Source: Nocardioides flavus (ex Wang et al. 2016)
GTDB taxonomy: Bacteria; Actinomycetota; Actinomycetes; Propionibacteriales; Nocardioidaceae
Assembly (NCBI RefSeq): GCF_014653115.1
Contig: NZ_BNAD01000007.1
Span: forward strand, 62,001-126,000
DNA length: 64,000 nucleotides
Direction: 5' to 3'
Within the stretch, counting starts at the first letter, position 1; each line of letters starts with the position of its first letter. Of this stretch, positions 43,790-52,279 are shown in pieces. Below the pieces are notes generated by a model. It did no database searches, was not told the DNA's origin, and saw nothing but the letters and a program-made list of their open reading frames with translations. The position numbers and the translations under genes were made by a program.

Positions 43790-44466
43790 GGTTTGCTCCA
43801 GGTGAAGGATGTGGTTGAGAGTTCAACTAACTTAAGGCTCGACCGCGGCAATTCATTCCATCTTCATCGTGATCTGGCTCACTTCAGGTTGGAGCTGCTG
43901 GTGTCACGGCCTCCACGTCTGTCGGTCGCTCGTCCCGCGAGGGAGAGGGAGACCTCTCCGAGGTCCTCGATTCCCAGCCGATGGAGGCCTAGCGTCAGGC
44001 GCAGCCGGCCCCGAGCTCGGGGGCCAGCAGACGCCCGGACCCCCGTGCCATTCGGACCGACTGCCACAAACTAGACACTTACAGACCGATCACGTCCATG
44101 ACAGGGCGCTACAATCCGTAGTGAACCGCGAGCTCTCCCCGCGTAAACCCGAGGAGATCCGCGATCATCCGAGTCATTCAGTGGCGCTCGATCTCTCCCA
44201 GAGGGTTTCGGTTCAAATCGTGTCCCCGGTTCGCCTCGAGCAATGTGGGGTGGGGGAGTAGTGGGGACTCTGTTCCGGGAGCCTTCCCTGTCCCGGGAAG
44301 ACGTACCGGACGGGTCTTGCGGAACCACCAAGCCTCAAGAGCTCCGCTTCCTGCGGCGTAGCCGTGGAGGGTTCTTCTTGCGGTGACACCGACCATCCAT
44401 CAACGGGCGGGGGCGGATCGCGCCTGCCTTGTGACTGGCTACCAACTCGAGCGCTTGCGGGTCCTG
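43790..44466. other. 677-bp non-coding stretch
   Basis: Contains the upstream region of yceI (GTTGAACTCTCAACC-like repeats near 43814 and an AT-richer block) and a degenerate tRNA 3' end at 44198. I see no believable gene; frames on the left-hand strand are low in family content. Confidence 0.5.
44198..44234 (+). repeat. Degenerate tRNA-3'-end-like sequence
   Basis: CCAGAGGGTTTCGGTTCAAA followed by TCGTGTCCCCGGT aligns with the fragment at 11350 (CCAGAGGTCGCAGGTTCAAA, TCCTGCCCCCGCT). The T stem no longer pairs, so it cannot be a working tRNA. Confidence 0.45.
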
Positions 44467-45135
44467 TCACGATACGACGGAGCCCTTCACGCTCAACGAC
44501 AGATCGGCCTCGCCCTGCCGTCGGGCGAGGATGATCGCGGCGGCGATGAGCCAGAGCGGGAGGAGCAGGTAGTTCACCAGGCCACCGGGTGGGATGCCTG
44601 CGGTGCCTAGGGCGCTGAGTACGCCCAGCACGAGGGTGAGGATCGCGAACCACCGCGGCAGTACGGCGTTGGCCAGACCGGCCAGTCCGGCGCCGAGGAG
44701 GGTGGTGGCGATGCCAATGCCCATGCCGGCGAACCCGAAGAAGCCCACGAAGCTGAGGATTCCCAGGGCCTGGTCGTCTTTGGCGTCCGCGGCTCCGTTG
44801 ATCAGACCCCAGTTCCACATCACCATCTGTGAGAGGCCGGCAGCGACGAGCAACAGGCCGCCGTAGACGATGCTGGAGTATGTCGATTCGCGAGCTTCGC
44901 CCGCACGGAGATGGCTGCGGAGCGCGGTCCCGAAGAAGACCAGCGCGATCGCCATGACTACCAGGCAGCCGATGGCTGCGTAGTTCAGGGCCAGGTGATC
45001 GCGGATCGCCGCGGTGGTCATCGTCCCGGGTGAGTCCTGGTCGCCGGTCTGGAACAGGAACATCTGCCCGATCCAGGCCGCGCCCGCGATCGCTCCCGTC
45101 CAGGGCAGGAATCGTTCGAACTTGCTGCGAGGCAT
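44467..45135 (-). CDS. Integral membrane protein of unknown function
   Basis: A protein of 222 residues with about six hydrophobic helices (WTGAIAGAAWIGQMFLF, YAAIGCLVVMAIALVFFG, SSIVYGGLLLVAAGLSQMVM, and three more). No catalytic motif is seen. It resembles the many small actinobacterial membrane proteins of unknown role. It is divergent from the sensor kinase gene, 155 bp away, and could be its target or partner. Confidence 0.75.
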   Translation of the reverse strand: MPRSKFERFLPWTGAIAGAAWIGQMFLFQTGDQDSPGTMTTAAIRDHLALNYAAIGCLVVMAIALVFFGTALRSHLRAGEARESTYSSIVYGGLLLVAAGLSQMVMWNWGLINGAADAKDDQALGILSFVGFFGFAGMGIGIATTLLGAGLAGLANAVLPRWFAILTLVLGVLSALGTAGIPPGGLVNYLLLPLWLIAAAIILARRQGEADLSLSVKGSVVS

Positions 45136-45290
45136 TTCGCCACTCCCTTCCGCATGATGCCGGCGGGGATCGCCGACACCGCGACCATTCCGGTCGAGTC
45201 GCCCGGGCGCACGAGGTTGCCGTCCCGGGTGGGCCGGGAGGTGTTCCCGGGACTGCAGACGGGAGGCTGCCGCGCCGTCAGACTGTGGAC

Positions 45291-47162
45291 ATGTTCTTCA
45301 CGGCCGTTGTGTTCGCGACGGTGGTCCCGATCACGCTTGGTCTGCTGCTCGTGCGGCGTGGTCAGCGTCGGATCGGCTGCCTGCTGGTGGCGCACGGGCT
45401 GTCGGTGGGCCTGCTGTTGGGTGGCTCCGAGTTCACGAGCACGACCACGGCGGCCTTGGTTGCCGACCAGCTGCTCGCCGGCGGTTGGGTCTTCCTGTTC
45501 CTATGGTTGGTCCTGATCGCCTACGTCTTGCCCGATGGGCGTCCGCTGTCAAGTCGGTGGCTGCTCTGGGTCCGTGTTGGGCTGGCGGGCGCAGCGCTGC
45601 TTCTCGTGGGTGCGGCCGGTGACCGGAGTACGTTCCGGCAGGAGCACGACGGGCTCGCCCCACCGGTGGCGTGGCTATCGCCGGCGGTGTCGGCAGTTCT
45701 CGGGACGGTCGGGCTGCTGCTCGTCGTACTTCTGTTCTTCGGCTCCGCTGTCGCCGTGCGCAGCCGGCTCAAGGCATCGGCGGGCGAGACCAGGCTGCAA
45801 CTCCTGTGGCTGGTCTGGGGTGCGCTGGCCGTCCCGCTGGGGCTGCTCCTCCTGTGGGCGAATCACTTCCTGCTGAGTGACATTCCCTGGATTACCGCTG
45901 CCGTTTTCACCGGTGTCAGCACTGCGCTGCCTGCCACCATCACGATCGCGATCTTGCGCTATCGCCTCTTCGACATCCAGCTCGTCCTCAGCCGCACGCT
46001 CACCTATGGCGTCCTGGTTGTCGGTGTGGTGGCGTTGTACGCACTGCTGCTCCTCGCTGTCGCCCGCGTCGGCGGAAACGACACCTTGGGTGGCCTACTC
46101 ACGGTCGCCGTGGTCGCAGTCGCGGTGCACCCGGCCTACGCTTGGCTCGGCTGGCGGGTCGAGCGGTGGGTCTACGGCTACAGGTCCCAGCCGCACCAAG
46201 CCCTCCGCCTGCTCGCCGACCGGGCCGACGCTGCAGCATCTGACACGTTCGGCACTCCGGTCACCGACGCGGTCACTGATGCGATCGCCGAAGCTCTCCG
46301 TGCCGATCGCGCGTGGGTGGACACCCGGCCCGGCGACGCGGACGATCGTGTCGTCCGGACGCCGCTGGTGCATCGCGGCGAGAGTTTCGGATATCTCGCG
46401 GTGGCAGTGCCGCACGGTCGGGAGCTGTCATCCGCGGATCTGGCTCTCCTCCGCGACCTTGCCCGGTATGCGGCGGTCCTCGTCCGATCGGAGAGACAGG
46501 GCCAGGCTCTTCGCGAGTCGCGTTCGCGGATCGTGGCCGGCCGCGAGGAGGAGCGCCGCCGGCTCCGCCGAGACCTTCACGACGGGGTCGGCCCGGCGCT
46601 GGCAGCCGTCGTGCTCAAGCTCAACGCCGCGCAGTCACGCGCCGATGTCGACGCGCGCGCCGCACTGCTTGCCGAGGCACGCGAGGAGGTCAAGGACGCT
46701 ATCGCGGAGGTGCGCCGGCTCGTCGACGACCTAAGGCCGCCGGCGATCGACGAGGTCGGCTTGCTTGCGGCGATCCGGCATCGCGCTGGGGCATTGTCCG
46801 GGGGGCTGACGATTGAGGTGTCCGGGCCGGAGCCGCTGCCCGCGCTGCCCGCGGCGGTCGAGGTCGCTGCCTTCCGAATAGCATCTGAGGCGATGACAAA
46901 CGCCGTCCGCCATGCTGGCGCGAGCCGCTGCCGGGTCGACGTGTCTTTGAACGGTTGCCTAGAACTCACCATCGCGGACAACGGGCGCGGTCAAGCGCTG
47001 GCGACTACGAGCGGGGTGGGGTGGACGTCGATGCGCGAGCGTGCCGCCGAGCTAGGTGGCACCTGCGACATCTCCGACCGGCGAGAAGGAGGCCTCCTCG
47101 TGCGTGCGGTCCTGCCTGTTGAGGAGCCTCCGGCGAGCGCGGAGAGCCGGGTCGAGCGATGA
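45291..47162 (+). CDS. Membrane sensor histidine kinase (NarL/LuxR-type system)
   Basis: A protein of about 623 residues. The N-terminal 330 residues hold about nine membrane helices without a large outside loop. A GAF-like segment follows (DAVTDAIAEALRADRAWV), then a HisKA_3 dimerisation helix with the phospho-accepting His in RLRRDLHDGVGPALAAV, and an HATPase domain with Asn in SEAMTNAVRHAGAS and IADNGRG. I chose the ATG at 45291 (GTG at 45285 is possible); the frame is open upstream but reads through the intergenic region. The response regulator gene overlaps its stop (ATGA). Confidence 0.92.
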   Translation: MFFTAVVFATVVPITLGLLLVRRGQRRIGCLLVAHGLSVGLLLGGSEFTSTTTAALVADQLLAGGWVFLFLWLVLIAYVLPDGRPLSSRWLLWVRVGLAGAALLLVGAAGDRSTFRQEHDGLAPPVAWLSPAVSAVLGTVGLLLVVLLFFGSAVAVRSRLKASAGETRLQLLWLVWGALAVPLGLLLLWANHFLLSDIPWITAAVFTGVSTALPATITIAILRYRLFDIQLVLSRTLTYGVLVVGVVALYALLLLAVARVGGNDTLGGLLTVAVVAVAVHPAYAWLGWRVERWVYGYRSQPHQALRLLADRADAAASDTFGTPVTDAVTDAIAEALRADRAWVDTRPGDADDRVVRTPLVHRGESFGYLAVAVPHGRELSSADLALLRDLARYAAVLVRSERQGQALRESRSRIVAGREEERRRLRRDLHDGVGPALAAVVLKLNAAQSRADVDARAALLAEAREEVKDAIAEVRRLVDDLRPPAIDEVGLLAAIRHRAGALSGGLTIEVSGPEPLPALPAAVEVAAFRIASEAMTNAVRHAGASRCRVDVSLNGCLELTIADNGRGQALATTSGVGWTSMRERAAELGGTCDISDRREGGLLVRAVLPVEEPPASAESRVER

Positions 47163-47803
47163 TCCGGCTGCTCGCGGTCGACGACCACCCGGCGTACCGG
47201 CGCGGCCTCGAGCTGATGCTCGCCGACGTCGACGACATCGACATCGTCGGTGAGGCTGAAACCGGTCTACGCGCCGTGGAGCTTGCCGAAGAGCTGGCTC
47301 CCGACGTCGTGCTGATGGACCTGCGGATGCCCGAGCTGGACGGCATCGAGGCGACGCGAAGAATCAACCGGGGCGCGTTCGCCCCGGCGGTCGTCGTCCT
47401 CACGATGTTCGAGGACGACGACTCCGTCTTCGCGGCGATGCGCGCCGGCGCCCGCGGCTACCTCCTCAAGGGAGCAGAGCAGGACGAGATCGTGCGCGCG
47501 GTCCGCGCCGCCGCGGCAGGCGAGGCGATCTTCGGCCGCGAGATCGCCCAACGTGTCATCGCCCACTTCGCCCGCGGCGCCGGATCCACTGCAGCTGCTT
47601 TCCCCTCGCTGACCGATCGCGAGCGCGAGGTGTTGGAGCTGGTCGCTGCTGGCAAGGGCAACTCGATCATCGCCCACGAGTTGATGATCAACCTGAAGAC
47701 GGTACGCAACCACGTATCCAACGTCCTCAACAAGCTCCAGGTCTCCGACCGGTCCGCGGCCATCGTGAAGGCACGCGAAGCGGGCCTGGGGGGTGGCAAG
47801 TGA
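47159..47803 (+). CDS. LuxR/NarL-type response regulator
   Basis: A protein of 214 residues. Receiver domain with IRLLAVDDHPAYRRGLELML and the phospho-accepting Asp in VVLMDLRMPELDGIE. The output helix-turn-helix is LTDREREVLELVAAGKGNSI then NLKTVRNHVSNVLNKLQVSD. It is translationally coupled to the histidine kinase. It ends about 100 bp before the remnant of an ABC permease gene on the other strand, which may have been its target. Confidence 0.94.
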   Translation: MIRLLAVDDHPAYRRGLELMLADVDDIDIVGEAETGLRAVELAEELAPDVVLMDLRMPELDGIEATRRINRGAFAPAVVVLTMFEDDDSVFAAMRAGARGYLLKGAEQDEIVRAVRAAAAGEAIFGREIAQRVIAHFARGAGSTAAAFPSLTDREREVLELVAAGKGNSIIAHELMINLKTVRNHVSNVLNKLQVSDRSAAIVKAREAGLGGGK

Positions 47804-47906
47804 CTGTGCCGTCAGACGATGGGCATCTGGGACCCGTCGTCGGCTCGTGCGCGGGCCGACGGGGTCTCTGTGCTGGACGAGCCGACATCGACTTTCAGGT
47901 CGCGGC

Positions 47907-48390
47907 TTACTCGCGGGCTGCGGCGAGGGTGATCGGGTTGGTGCGGTTGGCGAGCCAGGTGCCGATCGTGGCGGTGCCGACAACGGCGGTGATGCTGACC
48001 GCGGTGAGGGTCAGGAGTGTGGCCCAGGGGATGACGAGTACGGGTTCGCCGAGGAGTGTCAAGAATCCCCGGCGTGCTGCAAGCAGGCAGCATGCGGCGG
48101 CAGCAGCGCCCAGAATGACACCGATGGCTGAGACGGCGAGGGCCTCGAGTGCTGAGGTGCGGATGGTCTGGCCTCGGGTGAGTCCGCTGAGTCGCGCGAC
48201 GGCGAGCTCGCGTTTGCGGGCGGCCGCGGCGAGCGCGACGGCGTTGATGACGGCGATGAGCGCGTAGAGGCCGCCGAGTCTCGCGGAGCGCGCCAGTGCA
48301 GGATCGGCTTGCGGGACGGCTGACCCGCACTTCGCTACCAGAGCTCGCGTCGCTAGGCCGAGTCGGCGGATGCGGCAGGGACGGTCCCAA
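47907..48390 (-). pseudogene. C-terminal remnant of a FtsX/MacB-type ABC transporter permease
   Basis: Reading leftward to a TAA at 47907, the frame encodes RLGGLYALIAVINAVALAAA, then RKRELAVARLSGLTRGQTIR, LEALAVSAIGVILGAAAAA and PITLAAARE at the end. This is the last FtsX domain of a permease: helix, cytoplasmic R-KRE-A-R-L-G motif, two more helices. About 160 residues can be followed, to near 48390, with no start codon that gives a whole protein, and the rest of the gene is missing. It is probably cut by an integration or deletion, as a tRNA 3' fragment lies 170 bp away. The right boundary is approximate. Confidence 0.72.
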
Positions 48391-48561
48391 CAAGGCCGGG
48401 CAAATCGGTGGACGTTTACTAGTCGAAAACCCCGTCAGATCCCGGCCAATGGAAACTCGTTCGAACAAAGTCTCGCCAGGTCCCAGGGTGGAGTCCTTGC
48501 AGGTCAGAGCCGGTAGGGGCAAGCAGAACCAAAGGTCGCTTCGCAGCCTGATCAACGTCAA

Positions 48562-48595
48562 GGGGTCGCAGGTTCAAATCCTGTCAGCCCGACCA
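48562..48595 (+). repeat. Orphan tRNA 3' end with CCA
   Basis: GCAGGTTCAAATCCTGT forms a T arm and CAGCCCGACCA follows as acceptor strand with discriminator and CCA. No 5' half (CGGGCTG, D arm, anticodon arm) is found in the 100 bases before it. Bases 48564-48583 are identical to 11355-11374. A probable attachment scar. Confidence 0.65.
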
Positions 48596-48598
48596 TGT

Positions 48599-48660
48599 GA
48601 TGTCGCAGGACATCACGAGCTCCCGGACCTACGACATGTGGGTCCGGGAGTCGTCATTTT
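48599..48660 (+). terminator. Tandem hairpins after the tRNA fragment
   Basis: A first hairpin, GTGATGTC-GCAG-GACATCAC, is followed by CTCCCGGACC (48620-48629) paired with GGTCCGGGAG (48641-48650) and then TCGTCATTTT. The second has the form of an intrinsic terminator and probably served the original tRNA gene. Confidence 0.75.
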
Positions 48661-48702
48661 CGGTGTGATGGGGGAGGGCCTCGGCGTGAAGATGGACCAC
48701 CC

Positions 48703-49431
48703 GTGAGCCTCGACCTGCCGACGGAGCACCTCCTCCTGCTCGCAGCGGTCACCTTCCTCGGTGCGATGCTGCAAGGTGTGGTCGGTCTGGGCCTCGGGCT
48801 CCTGGTGGCGCCGATCGCCGGGATCATCGAGCCCGCCCTGCTCCCGGGCGTACCGCTGTGCCTGGCACTGGTCATGCCACTGCTCACGTTGACCAAGGAC
48901 GTCAGGCACGTGGACTGGCCGGCGCTGGCCTGGGCGCTGCCGGCCCGCGTCCCGGGCACCGTCGTCGGCGTGGTCGTCGTGGCGCTCGCGACCCCCGAGC
49001 AGATCGGCGTCATCGTCGGCCTGGCGGTGTTGGTCGCGGTGCTCCTGACCGTCCGCACGGTGCAGATACCGGTCACGCGTGCATCGCTCGCCGGTGCGGG
49101 CTTCGTGTCCGGCGTCACCGGCACGGCCACCTCGATCGGTGGTCCGCCCCTGGCGTTGCTGTTGCAGCGTCGCCCGCCCGACCAGACCCGAGGCACGCTG
49201 GGCGCCTACTTCGTCGTCGGAGCGGCCTTCTCCGTCATCGGCCTGTGGGCATCGGGGCACCTGGTCCTCCGAGACGTCAGCGTGGCACTGGCCATGCTGC
49301 CTGCGATGACGCTGGGCTTCTACGCGGCGATGTTCCTCCGCAGCCGCGTTCCTGCGGCCTCGTTGCGAGGGACGTTGCTCCTGGTGTGCGCGGTGAGCGC
49401 CCTGGTCCTGGTCGTGCGAAGCATCTCGTAG
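48703..49431 (+). CDS. TSUP (TauE/SafE) family permease
   Basis: A membrane protein of 242 residues with about eight helices. The start LLAAVTFLGAMLQGVVGLGLG and the repeat AGFVSGVTGTATSIGGPPLA carry the family's conserved glycine-rich motifs. Members export sulfite or sulfonates, or move other organic anions. It stands alone after the tRNA-fragment terminator; the substrate is unknown. Confidence 0.9.
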   Translation: MSLDLPTEHLLLLAAVTFLGAMLQGVVGLGLGLLVAPIAGIIEPALLPGVPLCLALVMPLLTLTKDVRHVDWPALAWALPARVPGTVVGVVVVALATPEQIGVIVGLAVLVAVLLTVRTVQIPVTRASLAGAGFVSGVTGTATSIGGPPLALLLQRRPPDQTRGTLGAYFVVGAAFSVIGLWASGHLVLRDVSVALAMLPAMTLGFYAAMFLRSRVPAASLRGTLLLVCAVSALVLVVRSIS

Positions 49432-49627
49432 CCGATGAGGTGGTGCGCCGGCTGGACACAATTCTCTCGACCCCACAACTTTGCATGTCCGGCGGACGTC
49501 ATGTTCAAGTGACCGGACCGGTCTGCGCACTGCGGAGCGGTCGACGAGTCCTGCCGCGGCCCGGTGACGGGCCGTACGGCGGGCGGAAGCACCACGTCGC
49601 CACCGCGGTGGCGACCGGAAGGAACCC

Positions 49628-51085
49628 GTGTCGAGACTGCTCACCCTGCTCACCGCCCTGTGCCTCACCCTGGGCGTCCTCGCGACGGAGGCGCCCGTCG
49701 CGCCGGCCGCATCGGGAGGGGTGATGGCCTCCACCCCGATTGCTGCGAAGGTCACGGCCGAGGACCGCCGGCGCTGGAAGGCGCCCCGGGGCCCGTTCTT
49801 CAACGACCCCCGGCGCAAGAAGGGCTGGTTCCGGATCGAGCGCAAGGTCATCGACACGATCAAGCACACGCGCAAGGGGTCGACGATCCGCATCGCGGTC
49901 TACTCCTTCGACCGGATGCCCGTCGCCAGGGCCCTGATCGCCGCGCACCGCCGCGGCGTCAAGGTGCAGATGATCCTCAACGACCACCAGTACACGAAGG
50001 CGATGCGCGCGGTCCGCAAGGAGATCGGTGCCAAGCGCTACCGCTCGAGCTTCATCTACCGCTGCACGGCGGGGTGCCGGAGCAAGCAGAACCAGTACAA
50101 CAACATGCACACGAAGTTCTACTCGTTCTCCCAGGCCGGTCGGTCCAAGGACGTCCTGGCCGTCGGGTCGGCCAACCTGATGCTCAACGCCGACATCCAC
50201 CAGTGGAACGACCTCTACTTCACCTCCGGCGACCACGAGCTGTTCCGCCAGTTCGTACGGCTCTTCAACGACATGCGCAAGGACCACTCCACCCGCCAGC
50301 CGCCGCAGTTCTTCTGCGGCACCCCCGCCAACGGCGTCGCGTGCGACGACTCGGTCGACAAGCACACCGTCTGGGCGTGGCCCAAGCCGTCGGGCCCGAA
50401 GAACGACCTCGTGCTGGACCTGCTCAACAAGGTGCAGTGCCTGACGCCGGACGGCGCCGGCGGGCAGAAGCGCACTCGCCTCGCGGTGTCGATGCACACC
50501 ATGCGCGGCAACCGGGGCGACTACCTCGCCTCCGCGATCCGGCAGAAGTGGATCGAGGGGTGCAAGGTGCGGGTGATGTACGGCCTCATCGGCTACCACA
50601 CCAAGCGGGTCGTCGGCGCTCCCACGGCACGCGGCCGGATCCCGCTGCGATCGACCGGCCTCGACTTCAACCCCGACGACGACTACGACCTCAACAAGGA
50701 CGGCAAGGACGACCTGATCCTGACCTACTACAGCCACCAGAAGTACGTCGCGATCCAGGGCAGCTACAACGGCAACCCGGACACGCACATGGTCGTGACG
50801 GGCTCGGCCAACTGGGCGAGCCTCAGCCCCGGCAACGACGAGCTGTGGATGACGATCCGCGGCAAGAAGCTGACCCGGAAGTACGTCCGGAACTTCGACT
50901 ACCAGTGGAAGAAGAAGCGCAACTCCCGCAACGCCTACACGACCACCTACGTGAACTTCCGCGTCAAGCGCACGGTCGTCGGCGAGGACGGGGAGAGCCG
51001 TACGGTCTGGCGCACGGAGCGTCGCCCGGTCGTCACGATCGAGCCGGACCCCTACCGGCCGGGACCCACCTGGGAGAACGACTGA
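49628..51085 (+). CDS. Secreted phospholipase D-like protein
   Basis: A protein of 485 residues. A signal peptide (LLTLLTALCLTLGVLATEA, cleaved near APAAS) is followed by two PLD half-sites: NNMHTKFYSFS with VGSANLMLN, and SHQKYVAIQGSY with VVTGSANWASL. These give the two H-x-K-x4 motifs needed for one active site, although the Asp of the classic HKD is replaced. The start is GTG 49628. It is therefore an exported phosphodiesterase-like protein with an unknown substrate. A strong hairpin terminator follows. Confidence 0.88.
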   Translation: MSRLLTLLTALCLTLGVLATEAPVAPAASGGVMASTPIAAKVTAEDRRRWKAPRGPFFNDPRRKKGWFRIERKVIDTIKHTRKGSTIRIAVYSFDRMPVARALIAAHRRGVKVQMILNDHQYTKAMRAVRKEIGAKRYRSSFIYRCTAGCRSKQNQYNNMHTKFYSFSQAGRSKDVLAVGSANLMLNADIHQWNDLYFTSGDHELFRQFVRLFNDMRKDHSTRQPPQFFCGTPANGVACDDSVDKHTVWAWPKPSGPKNDLVLDLLNKVQCLTPDGAGGQKRTRLAVSMHTMRGNRGDYLASAIRQKWIEGCKVRVMYGLIGYHTKRVVGAPTARGRIPLRSTGLDFNPDDDYDLNKDGKDDLILTYYSHQKYVAIQGSYNGNPDTHMVVTGSANWASLSPGNDELWMTIRGKKLTRKYVRNFDYQWKKKRNSRNAYTTTYVNFRVKRTVVGEDGESRTVWRTERRPVVTIEPDPYRPGPTWEND

Positions 51086-51268
51086 GGACCGCTGGTCCAG
51101 ACCATCGCAGAATTTCCGGACCACCCCGTAACAGGCGGCGCGGCGACGGCGCTGAGCAAGTGAGCGACCGCGTCCCGCTGGGTCCAGCACCGCCCACCCG
51201 TACCTCGACCTCCCGCCGGGGTACGGATCCCCCCAGAGGCGGTGGGACGACCTGAAAGACGCACACCA

Positions 51269-51298
51269 CAGCGGCGCGGCCCCAGGGTCGCGCCGCTG
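51269..51298. terminator. Two-way terminator between PLD and dehydratase genes
   Basis: CAGCGGCGCG and complement, with a 10-base loop, extended by ACAC/GTGT on the outside. It lies between two convergent genes. Confidence 0.8.
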
Positions 51299-51322
51299 CT
51301 GTGTGTCTCGGAACGGGACGCG

Positions 51323-52249
51323 CTAGGCCAGGGTTGTCGGATCGGTGTTGGCGCCGCAGACCACGACGGCCACGCGCTCGCCGGCCGCCGGCACGTAGGC
51401 GCCGGTCAGCAGGGCGGCCATCGCCGCCGCCGCGCCGTGCTCCGAGGCGATCCGGTGCTCGGCCCACAGGTGCCTGCGCGCCGCCACGATGTCGTCGTCG
51501 TCCACGAGCACCGCGACCGGGGGCTCGGCCCGTGCCGCGGCGAGGGCGAGGTCGCCGATGCGGCGGGCGCCGAGCGAGTCCGCTGCGACGCCTGACACGT
51601 CCACGTCGACCGCATGTCCGGCGGCCATTGCCGCGTGCAGCGTGGGGATCAGCCGCGGCTCGACCGCGACCACCCGCGCCCGACCGCGGGCGGCCGCTGC
51701 CACGCCGGCGTACAGGCCACCGCCCCCCACGGCGACGACGATCGTGTCGATGTCCGGCTCGTCCTCGAGGAGCTCCTCGGCCAGCGTGCCGGCCCCCGCG
51801 GCGACCTCCGGCTGGTCGTACGCGTGGGCGAACGTCGCTCCCTGCTCCTGCGCGAACAGCACGGCGGCTTCCTGGGCCTCGGCGAACTCCGCCCCGACCC
51901 GCCGCACGTCCGCGCCGTAGCGCCGGATGCGCTCCACCTTCACCGCGGGAGCGGTCTCGGGGACGAACACCGTGGCACGCACGCCGAGCTCGCGGGCCAC
52001 GAACGCCTGCGCGAGCCCGGCGTTGCCGCCCGAGGCGACCACGATGCCGGCCTCGCCCAGCTCGCCGCGCTCGCGCGCCGCGAGCTGCCGGTTGAACGCC
52101 CCGCGCGTCTTGAAGACACCGCAGTGCTGGAGGTGCTCGCACTTGAGCCACAGCCGGTCGCGTCCGGAGGGCGCCAGCAGCGGAGTGCGGCGCACGTGCC
52201 CGGCGATCCGGTCGCGGGCGGCCAGCACGTCGTCCCGGGTGATCGTCAC
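51323..52249 (-). CDS. PLP-dependent threonine/serine dehydratase family protein
   Basis: A fold-type II enzyme of 308 residues. The PLP Lys is in CGVFKTRGAFNRQ, the phosphate loop in VVAVGGGGLYAGVAAA, and VASGGNAGLAQAFVA is the SGGN substrate loop. These features suit threonine/serine dehydratases or racemases. It starts at GTG 52249 and lies 30 bp after the sulfatase gene on the same strand. Confidence 0.9.
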   Translation of the reverse strand: MTITRDDVLAARDRIAGHVRRTPLLAPSGRDRLWLKCEHLQHCGVFKTRGAFNRQLAARERGELGEAGIVVASGGNAGLAQAFVARELGVRATVFVPETAPAVKVERIRRYGADVRRVGAEFAEAQEAAVLFAQEQGATFAHAYDQPEVAAGAGTLAEELLEDEPDIDTIVVAVGGGGLYAGVAAAARGRARVVAVEPRLIPTLHAAMAAGHAVDVDVSGVAADSLGARRIGDLALAAARAEPPVAVLVDDDDIVAARRHLWAEHRIASEHGAAAAMAALLTGAYVPAAGERVAVVVCGANTDPTTLA

Positions 52250-52279
52250 CGGGCCATCATCCCTCGGAGGCGGGGACGC

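Noticed and set aside
11351..48595. A single 37-kb mobile island bounded by the 20-base repeat at 11355 and 48564
   Set aside because: The repeat is the T arm, which many tRNAs share. The acceptor strands on the two sides differ and neither site has a 5' tRNA half, so the two do not behave as a matching attL/attR pair. The catabolic block between them also reads like ordinary genome.
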